Under the pieces are notes generated by a model. It saw only the letters and a list, made by a program, of their open reading frames with translations, was not told the origin of the DNA and ran no database searches. Below, piece after piece: positions 39,034 to 49,146 of a DNA stretch of 64,000 nucleotides (positions are counted from its first letter, which is position 1; every line of letters starts with the position of its first letter). The position numbers and the translations under genes were made by a program. Origin of the DNA: Pseudoalteromonas luteoviolacea DSM 6061 (GTDB lineage: Bacteria > Pseudomonadota > Gammaproteobacteria > Enterobacterales > Alteromonadaceae); assembly GCF_001625655.1 (NCBI RefSeq), contig NZ_AUYB01000024.1, forward strand, positions 1-64,000, given 5' to 3'.

Positions 39034-39057
39034 TTAGGCCAGTTTTCACTGGCCTAA
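39034..39057. other. Perfect hairpin between tolC and lpxL
   Basis: TTAGGCCAGT (39034-39043) and ACTGGCCTAA (39048-39057) form a 10-bp perfect stem with a 4-nt loop, just downstream of the tolC stop on the minus strand. No T-run follows on either strand, so it is not a standard intrinsic terminator. It may protect the tolC mRNA 3' end or attenuate read-through. Confidence 0.5.
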
Positions 39058-39070
39058 AATTAAGGCTGGA

Positions 39071-40420
39071 TTACTTTTGTGCAACCAAACCTTTATTAAT
39101 CGCTTCTAAATCAGCACGTGTTAAATCACCAGATGCTTGTTTTAGCTGCAGTGTAGATAAGATGTACTGGTAACGTAAGTTAGCAAGATTTCGCTTCGCA
39201 CTGTATAAGTTACGTGTACTTACAAGTACGTCAACAATCGTACGAGTACCTACTTCAAAACCTGCTTCTGTTGCTTGCAATGCACTTTCGGCAGAAACTA
39301 CGGCTTGCTCAAGTGCGCGGTAGGTTGCTACATCAGACATAACCTGGTTGTAAGATGTAATAACTGAACGCGTGATATTGCGCATTGAAGCTTCTAGGTC
39401 TTCACTGGCTGCAACATATAACGCTCTCGCTTGGTCTGTCGCCGCTACTGTTCTACCACCAGAGTAAATTGGTACATTTAATGTTAGACCGATAGCAGTT
39501 TCATCACTACGAGGTGCTAATTCTCTGCCAGGAGTATTGGTCAGTGAATCGCCATGTGAAGCTTGCAAAGAAAGAGTCGGATAGTGTCCAGCTTGGGCTT
39601 GGTCTATTTGATCTTGTGCAATTTCTAACGATGACTTAGCTACTTGAAGAGACAGGTTCTTATCTTTTGCGATATTGATGAAGTCATCCGCTTTTTTGTT
39701 TGGCTTTACAGTTGAAAACTTTTCAGTGTTTAACTTGTCAAGCTTTGCATGGTACTTACCAGTAATTGTACGAAGTGTTTCACGAGCAGTTTCGACTTCG
39801 TTTTGTGCAACAATTTCATTTGCAACAGATTGGTCATATTGAGCTTGTGCTTCGTGTACATCAGTAATTGCTGTTAAACCAACTTCGTAACGCTGCTTTG
39901 TTTGCTCAAGTTGGCGTTCGATTGCACGTTTCTCTGCTTGAACGAATTCTAACCCATCCAATGCACCTAATACATCAAAGTAGCCTTGTGCGATTCGTAC
40001 AATTAGGTTTTGTTTTTCTTGTTCGTACTGGGTTAAAGACTGCATCGCGCGCTTTTCAGCAATAGACAGGCCTTCCCAAATGCTTAGATCAAAAATAGTT
40101 TGATTTAAAGTAAGTGTACGAGAAAATGAGTCTCTGTAGCTGTCTTGTAACTGATATCCCGTTGCATCATTTTGCGTTGCAGGAGCACCAGTTGAGTCAG
40201 TGTCTGAGTAGCCGATACTTAGGCCTAAAGTCGGCAATAAGGCGCCCAATGCACTGTCTTGTGCATACTTTTGTGCATCTGCATTAGCCTTTGCGCGCAA
40301 AACAGTTGGATCGTTAGCTGTCGCAATGTCATAAACTTGGAGTAAGTCTTCTGCGTATGAGTTGTTGCTTGATAGTGCACAGGTCAAGCCAACCAACATA
40401 GATAAAATGGTTTTTTTCAT
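39071..40420 (-). CDS. tolC: Outer-membrane efflux channel TolC
   Basis: The trimeric outer-membrane exit duct used by RND pumps and type I secretion. It has 449 residues with a cleavable signal peptide (about 1-23, ending NSYA) and two outer-membrane-efflux repeats with the long coiled-coil helices. Segments such as GYFDVLGALDGLEFVQAEK and the internal ETARETLRTITGKY are typical. AGGA precedes the ATG. It is divergent from nudF, an arrangement also found in E. coli. Confidence 0.95.
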   Translation of the reverse strand: MKKTILSMLVGLTCALSSNNSYAEDLLQVYDIATANDPTVLRAKANADAQKYAQDSALGALLPTLGLSIGYSDTDSTGAPATQNDATGYQLQDSYRDSFSRTLTLNQTIFDLSIWEGLSIAEKRAMQSLTQYEQEKQNLIVRIAQGYFDVLGALDGLEFVQAEKRAIERQLEQTKQRYEVGLTAITDVHEAQAQYDQSVANEIVAQNEVETARETLRTITGKYHAKLDKLNTEKFSTVKPNKKADDFINIAKDKNLSLQVAKSSLEIAQDQIDQAQAGHYPTLSLQASHGDSLTNTPGRELAPRSDETAIGLTLNVPIYSGGRTVAATDQARALYVAASEDLEASMRNITRSVITSYNQVMSDVATYRALEQAVVSAESALQATEAGFEVGTRTIVDVLVSTRNLYSAKRNLANLRYQYILSTLQLKQASGDLTRADLEAINKGLVAQK

Positions 40421-40631
40421 TATTTGTGCAGTCCTTAGACAATTTTATTGTCAGCATGTTACCTTGTTTTTATGCAAATTCCCAAGTGCTATTCTGGGAT
40501 AAAAACAAAACAAGTGTAACAGAATATAATACATTATCGGTTCTGGCTTTTAGGGCCTTTTTCATTGCTTACAGCAATATGGGGATAAAATAGCCGATAT
40601 TAAACCCTGTTTTATGAATCTAGGATTAAAA

Positions 40632-41255
40632 ATGAAAGAAATTAGCCAGTACAATCGTAACCATGTTGCGTTTAAATCATCCTCACATGATGTTTTGTAC
40701 GATGGTTTTTTTAAAATTGAAGAGTATGTATTTGAACATGCGTTGTTTGATGGTGGTGTATCTGAGCCAATCCGCAGGGAAATTTTAGAGCGAGGCCATG
40801 CAGTTGCAGTATTGCCTTATGATCCAAATAGAGATGAAGTACTGTTAATTGAGCAAATACGCATAGGTGCATTGGCAACCAGAGAGTCACCTTGGTTATT
40901 GGAGTGTATTGCAGGTATGGCTGAAGGCAGCACAGATCTAGAAGCGGTAGTAAGAAAAGAAGCTGAAGAAGAAGCCGGGTTGACTCTAAACAAGCTGCAC
41001 TATATGCGCTCTTATCTTTCTAGTCCTGGAGGCTCTACAGAGCGTTTGTATTTGTATCTAGCTCAAGTTGATCTGCAAGAATACCAAGGCGGCACATTTG
41101 GTCTTGAAAGTGAGGGTGAGGATATTAAAGCACACGTTTTGTCATTTGATGATGCAATGGCACGACTCGAAAGTGAGGAAATAGATAACGCTGCCACCGT
41201 GATTAGTCTACAATGGTTAGCGCTAAATAAGTCTAAACTAGCAACAATGCTGTGA
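40632..41255 (+). CDS. nudF: ADP-ribose diphosphatase
   Basis: A Nudix hydrolase that cleaves ADP-ribose to AMP and ribose 5-phosphate. I chose ATG 40632 (207 residues), with AGGA seven bases upstream; an in-frame ATG at 40614 would add six residues. The Nudix box runs GMAEGSTDLEAVVRKEAEEE and continues AGL. The substrate-specific ERGHAVAVLPYDP and SPGGSTERLYLYL segments match NudF. It starts the nudF-yqiB-cpdA-yqiA-parE-parC block. Confidence 0.94.
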   Translation: MKEISQYNRNHVAFKSSSHDVLYDGFFKIEEYVFEHALFDGGVSEPIRREILERGHAVAVLPYDPNRDEVLLIEQIRIGALATRESPWLLECIAGMAEGSTDLEAVVRKEAEEEAGLTLNKLHYMRSYLSSPGGSTERLYLYLAQVDLQEYQGGTFGLESEGEDIKAHVLSFDDAMARLESEEIDNAATVISLQWLALNKSKLATML

Positions 41256-41268
41256 AACGGGAGTCATT

Positions 41269-41751
41269 TTGTCTGATTTGATGCATGATTATGGTTTAAA
41301 AGGTAGCACGGTTAAACGTGGCTATGTACAGTCTCTACCAAAGTACATTACCTTGTGTGAGCGTAATTATTTACGTGCACTTAAGGTTATGCCTGAAGAA
41401 GAGGTGGGCAACCAGCGTCAAATAAAGATGGGCTCTATGGACTTTTTCATTGAAATAGATGCCGTCGCGAAATACACAACGGATATTTCTATTCGTCAAA
41501 AGCATGGTCTTAGCAACCACATTGGAGAGTTTGAGTTAGCTGTTCGTTTATATCACGATGCACAAGTCGCTGAAGTAATACAGCATAACTATCATCAAAG
41601 AGTAAAACCCTCCTATCGTTATCCCAATCCAAATATGCATCACAAAGATGAAAAGTATCAATTGAATGCTTTTTTAGCTGACTGGCTGTTAGCCTGTATT
41701 GAAAGCGGCAGGGTCCCCTTAAATTGGGATGTTAATAATGGCTTGGTTTGA
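41269..41751 (+). CDS. yqiB: DUF1249 family protein YqiB
   Basis: A 160-residue protein of the DUF1249/YqiB family, always found between nudF and cpdA in enterobacteria and relatives. The start is TTG 41269 with CGGGAG six bases upstream. The QSLPKYITLCERNYLRALKV and YPNPNMHHKDEKYQLNAFLA segments are the family hallmarks. The molecular function is unknown. Its 3' end overlaps the cpdA start by about 20 bases. Confidence 0.9.
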   Translation: MSDLMHDYGLKGSTVKRGYVQSLPKYITLCERNYLRALKVMPEEEVGNQRQIKMGSMDFFIEIDAVAKYTTDISIRQKHGLSNHIGEFELAVRLYHDAQVAEVIQHNYHQRVKPSYRYPNPNMHHKDEKYQLNAFLADWLLACIESGRVPLNWDVNNGLV

Positions 41752-42502
41752 AAAAAAATACGAGTTTAATCAAGCACAGCTAAAACTTGCTCATATAACA
41801 GATACGCATTTATTTGCAGATAGAAATGGCGAATACTTTGGTGTTAACACTGCCAAACATTACAGCTCAGTTTTGACTGAGCTCGCAATGCAAGACATCG
41901 ATGCGGTGATATTTGGTGGGGACCTAACTCAAGATCATTCATTTAAATCTTACGAGTTGTTTGCTCAACTGTTAGTTGAGTCTAGTCTCGACTGTCCAGT
42001 TTTTTGGGTACCCGGTAATCATGATGATATCGAGCTATTGTCTAAAATAAGTGTAGGGCAGATCCAATCTGCTAAACGGCTGACTTTTGAACTTGGGCAA
42101 GTTTTGCTAATTAATAGTAAAGGGCCTACGCCAGCAGGTTGGGTAGAAAAAACGCATCTCCAAGAGATTGAACAGTTTGCGGACGTGGTAAGTATTGCAT
42201 TTTGTCATCATAACCCGTTACCTATAAATGGCTATCTAGATAAACACATGCTAGAGAATGGGCCGCAACTGCTGAATAGTTTAGTGAATACTGAACACGT
42301 ACTACATTTATTTCATGGTCATGTACACCATGAATATGACTTCACGTTCAGAACCCTAAAAGTAAACGCAACTCCTGCGACTTCTATTCAATTTACGCGG
42401 GAGACTGAGCAGTGGCAACAGGAAAACTTAGGGGCTGCATACCGACTCGTGAGTTGGACACGCCAAGGCATACACACAGAGGTTAAATGGCTCGAAAAGT
42501 AA
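41729..42502 (+). CDS. cpdA: 3',5'-cyclic-AMP phosphodiesterase CpdA
   Basis: A class III metallophosphoesterase that hydrolyses cAMP and so tunes CRP signalling. It has 257 residues. The five metal motifs are present: ITDTHLF, GGDLTQD, GNHDD, FCHHNPL and HGHVHH. The start may be ATG 41729 or ATG 41738; neither has a strong ribosome site and both overlap yqiB. The gene also overlaps yqiA by 16 bases. Confidence 0.92.
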   Translation: MLIMAWFEKKYEFNQAQLKLAHITDTHLFADRNGEYFGVNTAKHYSSVLTELAMQDIDAVIFGGDLTQDHSFKSYELFAQLLVESSLDCPVFWVPGNHDDIELLSKISVGQIQSAKRLTFELGQVLLINSKGPTPAGWVEKTHLQEIEQFADVVSIAFCHHNPLPINGYLDKHMLENGPQLLNSLVNTEHVLHLFHGHVHHEYDFTFRTLKVNATPATSIQFTRETEQWQQENLGAAYRLVSWTRQGIHTEVKWLEK

Positions 42503-43044
42503 TTTATATCCATGGCTTTAATAGTTCCGAAAAGTCATTTAAGGCCCAGCAATTTGGAGAGTTCTGTCGCTCACGTTGTGAATACATCGTCCCTCGATTA
42601 CATTATGATCCGCGTATTGCCATGTTGCAGCTTGAAAATTTGATTGATGAGGACTGCGCACTGTTAGGGAGTTCTTTGGGTGGGTTTTATGCAACACATT
42701 TGTCCGAACGCTTCAGTTTGAAGGCGGCTGTAGTTAACCCTGCTGTAAGGCCTGATAAATTGTTATGGGATTACCTTGGAACTCAGTATAATCCCTATCA
42801 AGATATACACTATGAGCTTACTGAAGAGCACGTATTCGCGCTACAACAGATGTATGTAGAACAGCTTACTACTCCAAGCAATATATTGTTGTTGCAGCAA
42901 ACTGGTGACGAAGTGTTACCCTATCAAGAAGCGGTGGAGTATTACTGTGACTGCCCATCCAAAATAGAATTTGGTGGAGATCACAGTTTCATGAATTTTG
43001 AAAGGCACTTTAATCGCCTCGCCAATTTTCTTAAAATTAACTAA
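42487..43044 (+). CDS. yqiA: YqiA family alpha/beta-hydrolase esterase
   Basis: A 185-residue small serine hydrolase of the UPF0227/YqiA family. The oxyanion region YIHGFNSSEKS lies at the N-terminus, the nucleophile Ser is in LLGSSLGGFYA, and the C-terminal GGDHSF supplies the catalytic His. The natural substrate is unknown. It starts inside the cpdA 3' end with GAGG upstream and is followed by parE after 32 bp. Confidence 0.92.
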   Translation: MARKVIYIHGFNSSEKSFKAQQFGEFCRSRCEYIVPRLHYDPRIAMLQLENLIDEDCALLGSSLGGFYATHLSERFSLKAAVVNPAVRPDKLLWDYLGTQYNPYQDIHYELTEEHVFALQQMYVEQLTTPSNILLLQQTGDEVLPYQEAVEYYCDCPSKIEFGGDHSFMNFERHFNRLANFLKIN

Positions 43045-43076
43045 AACAGAAAGAAATAACTTAGTCAGTAGCATTT

Positions 43077-44966
43077 ATGAGTGAGCAAAATTATAACGCA
43101 GAAGCCATTGAGGTGTTAAACGGCTTAGAGCCAGTTAAACGCCGCCCTGGCATGTATACGGACACCACTCGACCTAACCATTTAGGTCAGGAAGTTATCG
43201 ATAACAGTGTTGACGAAGCATTGGCAGGTCATGCGAGTAAAATTGATGTAATTTTGCATGAAGATAACTCACTTCAGGTCATCGATGATGGTCGTGGTAT
43301 GCCTGTGGATATTCATCCCGAAGAAGGGATCCCCGGTGTTGAGCTGATTTTAACCAAGCTACATGCTGGTGGTAAGTTCTCCAACAAAAACTATCAGTTT
43401 TCGGGTGGTTTGCACGGGGTTGGTATTTCAGTCGTAAATGCATTGTCAACGCGTGTAGAAGTGACGGTTAAACGCGACGCTCAACAATTTGAAATTGCAT
43501 TTGAGAATGGTGATAAGGTGCAAGACTTGGAAGTTACGGGTAGCGTGGGTAAGCGCAATACTGGTACTTCAGTACAGTTTTGGCCTGATGCAAGTTACTT
43601 TGACTCTGCTAACTTCTCATTGACTAAACTTAACCACTTGCTCAAAGCAAAGGCGGTGCTGTGTCCGGGTCTGCGCATTCGGTTCATTAATAAGCAAACA
43701 AAAGAAACTCAAGAGTGGCACTATGAGTCTGGGTTGCAGGACTATTTAACTGACAGTGCAAAAGACTTAGAAGTTTTACCTAAATCGCCATTTACGGGTA
43801 GCTTTAGTGGCTCAACTGAAGGGGTTGATTGGGCATTACATTGGTTGCCTGAGGGGGGCGAGTCTATAGCAGAAAGCTATGTTAACCTGATACCAACGGC
43901 ACAAGGTGGTACCCATGTAAACGGTCTGAGACAAGGTCTTTTGGAAGCCATGCGTGAGTTTTGTGAATTTCGTAACTTACTGCCGCGTGGCGTGAAACTA
44001 ACACCGGATGATGTGTGGGATAAGTGTAGCTACGTGCTCTCGGTTAAGATGCAAGACCCACAATTTGCGGGTCAAACGAAAGAAAAGCTTTCTTCTCGTT
44101 CATGTGCAACATTTGTATCAGGTATTGTGAAAGATGCATTTAGTCTTTGGCTGAATGAACACACGGATACGGCTGAATTGCTTGCTGAATTGTGTATTAG
44201 CAATGCGCAGAAACGTTTGCGTGCAGCAAAAAAAGTTGTACGTAAAAAGGTTACTAGTGGCCCAGCTTTGCCTGGTAAACTAACCGATTGTTCGGGTAGT
44301 GAAACCGAACGCTCAGAGCTATTTCTGGTGGAAGGTGACTCAGCTGGCGGATCGGCAAAACAGGCCAGAGATCGAGAGTTTCAGGCGATTATGCCCCTGC
44401 GTGGTAAAATTCTAAATACGTGGGAAGTCGACTCTGGTCAGATTTTAGCATCTCAGGAAGTTCACGATATTTCAGTTGCACTTGGCATAGACCCTGATTC
44501 AACAGATTTGTCAGCCCTACGTTATGGCAAAGTTTGTATCCTTGCGGATGCGGACTCGGATGGATTGCACATCGCGACCTTGTTGTGTGCGTTATTCGTT
44601 AAGCACTTCCCGACATTAGTTGAAGCTGGCCATGTATATGTAGCAATGCCGCCTTTGTTCCGTATAGATGTAGGTAAAGAAGTATATTACGCACTGGATG
44701 AAGATGAAAAACGTGGCATCTTGGACCGCATAGAAGCTGAGAAAAAGCGTGGCAAAGTAAACGTACAGCGATTTAAAGGGTTGGGTGAGATGAACCCGAT
44801 GCAATTGCGTGAGACCACGATGGACCCCAACACCCGCCGTTTGGTTCAACTCACTTTAGATGAGCAGGAGCAGACAATGGAAATGATGGATATGCTGTTG
44901 GCGAAGAAGCGCTCCGGTGACCGCAAAGCTTGGTTAGAGCAACATGGCGACAAAGCCGAGGTATAA
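43077..44966 (+). CDS. parE: DNA topoisomerase IV subunit B
   Basis: The ATPase subunit of topoisomerase IV, which decatenates daughter chromosomes. It has 629 residues. The GHKL ATPase motifs are DNSVDEALAGHA, DDGRGMPVD and GGLHGVGISVVNALS; the TOPRIM domain starts EGDSAGGSAKQARDRE and includes PLRGKILN. It is followed 18 bp later by parC, giving an adjacent parE-parC pair. Confidence 0.97.
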   Translation: MSEQNYNAEAIEVLNGLEPVKRRPGMYTDTTRPNHLGQEVIDNSVDEALAGHASKIDVILHEDNSLQVIDDGRGMPVDIHPEEGIPGVELILTKLHAGGKFSNKNYQFSGGLHGVGISVVNALSTRVEVTVKRDAQQFEIAFENGDKVQDLEVTGSVGKRNTGTSVQFWPDASYFDSANFSLTKLNHLLKAKAVLCPGLRIRFINKQTKETQEWHYESGLQDYLTDSAKDLEVLPKSPFTGSFSGSTEGVDWALHWLPEGGESIAESYVNLIPTAQGGTHVNGLRQGLLEAMREFCEFRNLLPRGVKLTPDDVWDKCSYVLSVKMQDPQFAGQTKEKLSSRSCATFVSGIVKDAFSLWLNEHTDTAELLAELCISNAQKRLRAAKKVVRKKVTSGPALPGKLTDCSGSETERSELFLVEGDSAGGSAKQARDREFQAIMPLRGKILNTWEVDSGQILASQEVHDISVALGIDPDSTDLSALRYGKVCILADADSDGLHIATLLCALFVKHFPTLVEAGHVYVAMPPLFRIDVGKEVYYALDEDEKRGILDRIEAEKKRGKVNVQRFKGLGEMNPMQLRETTMDPNTRRLVQLTLDEQEQTMEMMDMLLAKKRSGDRKAWLEQHGDKAEV

Positions 44967-44984
44967 CAAGAAGTAAGGTGTGTC

Positions 44985-47282
44985 ATGACTGATCCACAAG
45001 CCCTGTCATTGCAGGGCATAGAACAATTACCAATGGGGCGTTTTACCGAAGACGCCTACTTGAATTATTCCATGTATGTGATCATGGATAGGGCATTACC
45101 GCATATTGGTGATGGCTTAAAGCCCGTGCAGCGTCGTATTGTTTATGCGATGAGTGAGTTAGGCTTATCTGCTGCGGCAAAATATAAAAAGTCGGCACGT
45201 ACGGTTGGTGACGTGTTGGGTAAATATCACCCCCACGGTGACAGCGCATGTTATGAAGCTATGGTGTTAATGGCACAGCCCTTTTCCTATCGCTACCCGT
45301 TGGTAGATGGACAAGGTAACTGGGGTGCAGCTGATGACCCCAAATCATTTGCTGCCATGCGTTATACTGAAGCGCGTTTATCAAAGTTTTCTGAAGTGCT
45401 GCTCAAGGAGCTTGGCCAAGGTACCGTAGATTGGGTACCAAACTTTGATGGCACAATGAAAGAGCCGCAGGTTTTGCCGGCACGGTTACCTCACATTTTA
45501 TTAAATGGCGTAACGGGCATTGCGGTTGGTATGGCGACCGATATTCCTCCGCATAATGTCAATGAGTTGGCAACGGCATGCTGTATGTTATTGGACAAGC
45601 CAAAAACGACACTGGAAGAGCTGCTAGAAGTTGTACAAGCGCCTGATTACCCAACGGAAGCAGAGATCATCACGCCAAAAGATGACATTCGTAAGATTTA
45701 TACCACAGGGCGTGGTTCAATCAAAATGCGCGCAGTGTATCACGAAGAGCAGGGTGAAATTGTAATCACAGCACTGCCACATCAAACCTCTGGTGCAAAA
45801 GTACTTGAGCAAATTGCCGCTCAAATGACTGCTAAAAAGCTGCCTATGGTTGCAGACTTACGTGATGAATCTGATCATGAAAACCCAACACGAATTGTTG
45901 TTGTACCTCGCTCTAACCGTGTAAAAGCAGAGCCACTGATGGCGCATTTGTTTGCGACAACAGATCTTGAGAAAAACTACCGTGTAAACCTCAATATGAT
46001 TGGTCTTGATGGCCGTCCTCAGGTTAAAGATTTACAACAGATCCTATCTGAGTGGTTGATATTCCGTCGTGAAACGGTACGCAGAAGATTGCAATATCGC
46101 TTAGATAAAGTGCTGGCTCGTTTACACATTTTAGAAGGTTTGATGGTTGCCTTCTTAAATATTGATGAAGTGATTGAGATCATTCGTAATGAAGAAGATC
46201 CAAAAGCTGAGTTGATGTCTCGTTTTGATTTGTCCGAGACGCAAGCTGAAGCCATTCTTGACTTAAAACTGCGTCACCTCGCAAAACTTGAAGAGATAAA
46301 GATCCGCGGTGAGCAAGATGAGCTTAGCAAAGAGCGAGACAAGTTAGAATTAACGCTTGGCTCTGAACGTCGTATGTCGACGTTGATGAAAAAAGAAATT
46401 CAAGAAGCTGCTGAGTTGTATGGTGATGAGCGACGTTCGCCAGTGATTGAAAGGCAAGAGGCCAAAGCGCTAAGTGAAAAAGACCTCATCCCATCAGAAG
46501 CGGTCACAGTCGTGCTTTCTGAAAAAGGGTGGGCGCGTTTTGCTAAAGGCCATGAGATTGACGCCGAAGGATTAAATTACCGTTCTGGCGATAGTTATAA
46601 AGCATCAGCCAAAGGTAAGAGCAATCAACCCGCAGTATTTTTAGATAGTTCAGGTAGGGCTTTTGCGACAGACGCACATAGCTTGCCATCAGCGAGAAGT
46701 CAAGGTGAACCAATGACTGGTCGCTTTAATTTGGCTGCAGGAGTCAATTTCGAACATGTTGTCATGGGCGAAGAGCAAGAGCTGTATCTTATGGCCACAG
46801 ATGGTGGTTATGGATTTATCGCGGAGTTTTCTGATTTAGTCAGCAAAAATAAAAATGGTAAAGCCCTTGTGAGTATTCCTAAGGGAGCTGAATTGATGGC
46901 TCCAATCGCGGTGAATGATGTCGCTACCGACCGCTGTATGGCAATTTCTAACGAGGGAAGAATGTTATTGTTCCCGCTTAGAGATTTGCCGAAGTTAGCC
47001 AAGGGTAAAGGCAATAAGATTATTTCTATTCCGAGTGCCAAAGTACAAGCAAGAGAAGAGTTTGTTAAGGTCTTGGCTGTTGTCCCTGAAGGGCGAGCTG
47101 TTACACTTTATGCGGGTAAGCGTAAGTTGACGTTGAAAAACTCAGATCTTGAACACTATTTTGGTGAACGAGGACGTCGAGGTAATAAGCTGCCTCGAGG
47201 CTTGCAGCGTGTAGACAACTTTGAAATTGAGTTTTTAGAAACTGAAGACACCCACACTGAAGATGGTGATACAGAAGCATAA
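44985..47282 (+). CDS. parC: DNA topoisomerase IV subunit A
   Basis: The DNA-cleaving subunit of topoisomerase IV. It has 765 residues. The active-site Tyr is Y127 in [10 protein letters not shown]. The quinolone-resistance region reads [12 protein letters not shown] with S87 and E91 (E. coli S80 and E84), which are the sensitive-type residues. The winged-helix, tower and coiled-coil regions are followed by a C-terminal beta-pinwheel domain. A GC-rich hairpin follows the stop codon. Confidence 0.97.
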   Translation: MTDPQALSLQGIEQLPMGRFTEDAYLNYSMYVIMDRALPHIGDGLKPVQRRIVYAMSELGLSAAAKYKKSARTVGDVLGKYHPHGDSACYEAMVLMAQPFSYRYPLVDGQGNWGAADDPKSFAAMRYTEARLSKFSEVLLKELGQGTVDWVPNFDGTMKEPQVLPARLPHILLNGVTGIAVGMATDIPPHNVNELATACCMLLDKPKTTLEELLEVVQAPDYPTEAEIITPKDDIRKIYTTGRGSIKMRAVYHEEQGEIVITALPHQTSGAKVLEQIAAQMTAKKLPMVADLRDESDHENPTRIVVVPRSNRVKAEPLMAHLFATTDLEKNYRVNLNMIGLDGRPQVKDLQQILSEWLIFRRETVRRRLQYRLDKVLARLHILEGLMVAFLNIDEVIEIIRNEEDPKAELMSRFDLSETQAEAILDLKLRHLAKLEEIKIRGEQDELSKERDKLELTLGSERRMSTLMKKEIQEAAELYGDERRSPVIERQEAKALSEKDLIPSEAVTVVLSEKGWARFAKGHEIDAEGLNYRSGDSYKASAKGKSNQPAVFLDSSGRAFATDAHSLPSARSQGEPMTGRFNLAAGVNFEHVVMGEEQELYLMATDGGYGFIAEFSDLVSKNKNGKALVSIPKGAELMAPIAVNDVATDRCMAISNEGRMLLFPLRDLPKLAKGKGNKIISIPSAKVQAREEFVKVLAVVPEGRAVTLYAGKRKLTLKNSDLEHYFGERGRRGNKLPRGLQRVDNFEIEFLETEDTHTEDGDTEA

Positions 47283-47293
47283 AAACAAATACT

Positions 47294-47324
47294 GAAGCGG
47301 GCCAATTGGCCCGCTTCTGCTTTA
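47294..47324 (+). terminator. parC terminator
   Basis: GAAGCGGGCC (47294-47303), AATT and GGCCCGCTTC (47308-47317) form a perfect 10-bp stem, followed by TGCTTTA. The T-run is interrupted. Confidence 0.75.
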
Positions 47325-47513
47325 CTTGACCTCAGAAATGGTGGTGAACAAATTGTCATCATTTTCACGCCATTCTGTCATTATGCAGTAAAAACCCTGA
47401 TGTATGACAAGCAATTTCTATCTGACTCGGCTAGAATACACGGTTATAAGTTATTCTTGTTCAGAGTGACACTTAAATCTAGGTGAAGCTCGCACTGACA
47501 ATACGGGGTTTTT

Positions 47514-48077
47514 ATGTCTGAGAAGTGCTACATTACAGCGCAACAATTACTAGAGGATTCTTTCCGCCTAGCAGCTCAAGTTTATGAAGATGGGTTCCGT
47601 CCTGATTTTATCATTGGTATTTGGCGAGGGGGCGCACCTATTGGGATCGCTGTGCAAGAGTATTATGACTACAAAGGCATCGAAACCGACCACATCGCAG
47701 TTCGTACTTCGTCATATTATGGCATAGGCCAGCAATCTAAAGAGATCAAAGTACACGGTTTGCATTACATCATAGAAAATGCCAACGCAGATGATTCCTT
47801 ATTGATTGTTGATGATGTATTTGATTCTGGTAGAAGCATTTATGCGCTTCGCGAAAAGCTAGGAGAGCTAATGCGTTTAAATTTACCCAAAGATATTCGT
47901 GTTGCTTGTCCGTACTATAAACCGACCAATAAAAAAGTGCCTATGACGCCAGACTATTATATCCACGAGTCTGACGAGTGGTTGGTATTTCCACATGAGC
48001 TTTCAGGGCTTACTCCTGATGAATTAATAGCTGGTAAGTCAGACCTTGTGAACATCAAAGAGCTATTTGCTAAGTGA
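47514..48077 (+). CDS. Purine-type phosphoribosyltransferase
   Basis: A 187-residue type I phosphoribosyltransferase. The PRPP-binding loop LLIVDDVFDSGRS is at residues 96-108, and the N-terminal IIGIWRGGAPIGIAVQEY is the family start. It resembles the COG2236-type hypoxanthine/xanthine phosphoribosyltransferases, so purine salvage is likely, but the base is not certain. It is monocistronic and ends at a strong terminator. Confidence 0.85.
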   Translation: MSEKCYITAQQLLEDSFRLAAQVYEDGFRPDFIIGIWRGGAPIGIAVQEYYDYKGIETDHIAVRTSSYYGIGQQSKEIKVHGLHYIIENANADDSLLIVDDVFDSGRSIYALREKLGELMRLNLPKDIRVACPYYKPTNKKVPMTPDYYIHESDEWLVFPHELSGLTPDELIAGKSDLVNIKELFAK

Positions 48078-48091
48078 TGTAAAGAAACAAG

Positions 48092-48133
48092 AAAAAAGCC
48101 GCTGAAAACTCGCGATTTCAGCGGCTTTTTTAT
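48092..48133. terminator. Terminator after phosphoribosyltransferase
   Basis: AAAAAAGCCGCTGAAA (48092-48107) pairs perfectly with TTTCAGCGGCTTTTTT (48116-48131) around an 8-nt loop. Confidence 0.92.
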
Positions 48134-48190
48134 GGCTGCTAATAAATGCATTTGTTACACTCCAGCCATTGTGACTTTTGCATTTTTGGT

Positions 48191-49108
48191 ATGACAGATT
48201 ATCAATCAATATTAGAGCGCACCGTTTCGCATGTGCAGCCATTCTTATCTCAGGGGCAAGTAGCCGATTACATTCCTGCTTTGGCTGAGCAGCACTTGGG
48301 ACAGTTTGCAATAGCAATACAAACCCAAGCTGGTGAGACTTTTTGCGCAGGGGCATGTGATGCCAAATTTACGGTGCAGTCAGTGTCAAAAGTAATGACT
48401 CTGACGTTGGCTTTGCAGCGATATGGTGATGAGTTATGGCAAAGAGTAGGAAAAGAGCCGTCAGGTACTGCATTCAACTCGCTCACTCAGCTTGAATTTG
48501 AAAATGGCATTCCACGAAACCCCTTTATTAATGCTGGGGCGATTGTGACATGTGATGCATTATACTCGCGTTTGAGTGCGCCTATTCACACCATGCTTGA
48601 AAGTTATCGAATGCAAACTGGTAATCCGAAGTTATCTATTAATAAAGTGGTTGCTCAGTCCGAATATGAACATCGATACCGCAATGCTGCGATGGCGTAC
48701 TTAATGAAGTCATTTGGCAATTTTAATAATGAAGTTGAAGAAGTGTTGTGGTCATACTTTAACTTTTGTGCCATTGAATTGAATGTTGCGGAGTTGGCAA
48801 AGTGCTTCTCGTATTTGTCTAATAGCGGCGTTTGTACCCAGACAAAACAGCAAATATTACCAGCTAAACAGGTGAAACAATTGAATTCTTTGCTGTTCAC
48901 CAGCGGCCTTTATGATGCAGCAGGTGACTTTGGTTACCGTGTGGGTATGCCTGGAAAGTCAGGTGTTTCAGGGGCGATAATCGCTGTTGTACCAGGACGG
49001 TTTACTATTGCCGTATGGTCACCAGGGCTTGATAAAGTAGGGAATTCTGTTGCGGGTATTGCGGCGTTAGAGTTTCTTGCTGAGGAGCTCGGCACAGCAA
49101 TTTTCTAA
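48191..49108 (+). CDS. glsA: Glutaminase (beta-lactamase fold)
   Basis: Hydrolyses glutamine to glutamate and ammonia. I chose ATG 48191 (305 residues), the length and N-terminus usual for the family; an ATG at 48146 would add 15 residues out of the preceding terminator region. The serine-dependent SxxK motif is S64-V-S-K67, and the GIPRNPFINAGAIV and GMPGKSGVSGAIIAVVP segments are diagnostic. It is convergent with gsk through a hairpin. Confidence 0.92.
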   Translation: MTDYQSILERTVSHVQPFLSQGQVADYIPALAEQHLGQFAIAIQTQAGETFCAGACDAKFTVQSVSKVMTLTLALQRYGDELWQRVGKEPSGTAFNSLTQLEFENGIPRNPFINAGAIVTCDALYSRLSAPIHTMLESYRMQTGNPKLSINKVVAQSEYEHRYRNAAMAYLMKSFGNFNNEVEEVLWSYFNFCAIELNVAELAKCFSYLSNSGVCTQTKQQILPAKQVKQLNSLLFTSGLYDAAGDFGYRVGMPGKSGVSGAIIAVVPGRFTIAVWSPGLDKVGNSVAGIAALEFLAEELGTAIF

Positions 49109-49115
49109 CGCCGAT

Positions 49116-49145
49116 AATAGCGCGATATTTATCGCGCTATTTAGG
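49116..49145. terminator. Bidirectional hairpin between glutaminase and gsk
   Basis: AATAGCGCGATA (49116-49127) and TATCGCGCTATT (49130-49141) form a nearly continuous palindrome between the two convergent stops. The flanking T-runs are short, so termination may be partial. Confidence 0.6.
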
Positions 49146-49146
49146 T

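Noticed and set aside
39034..39057. tolC-lpxL hairpin as an intrinsic terminator
   Set aside because: The stem is perfect but no T-run follows on either strand, so it is listed only as a hairpin.
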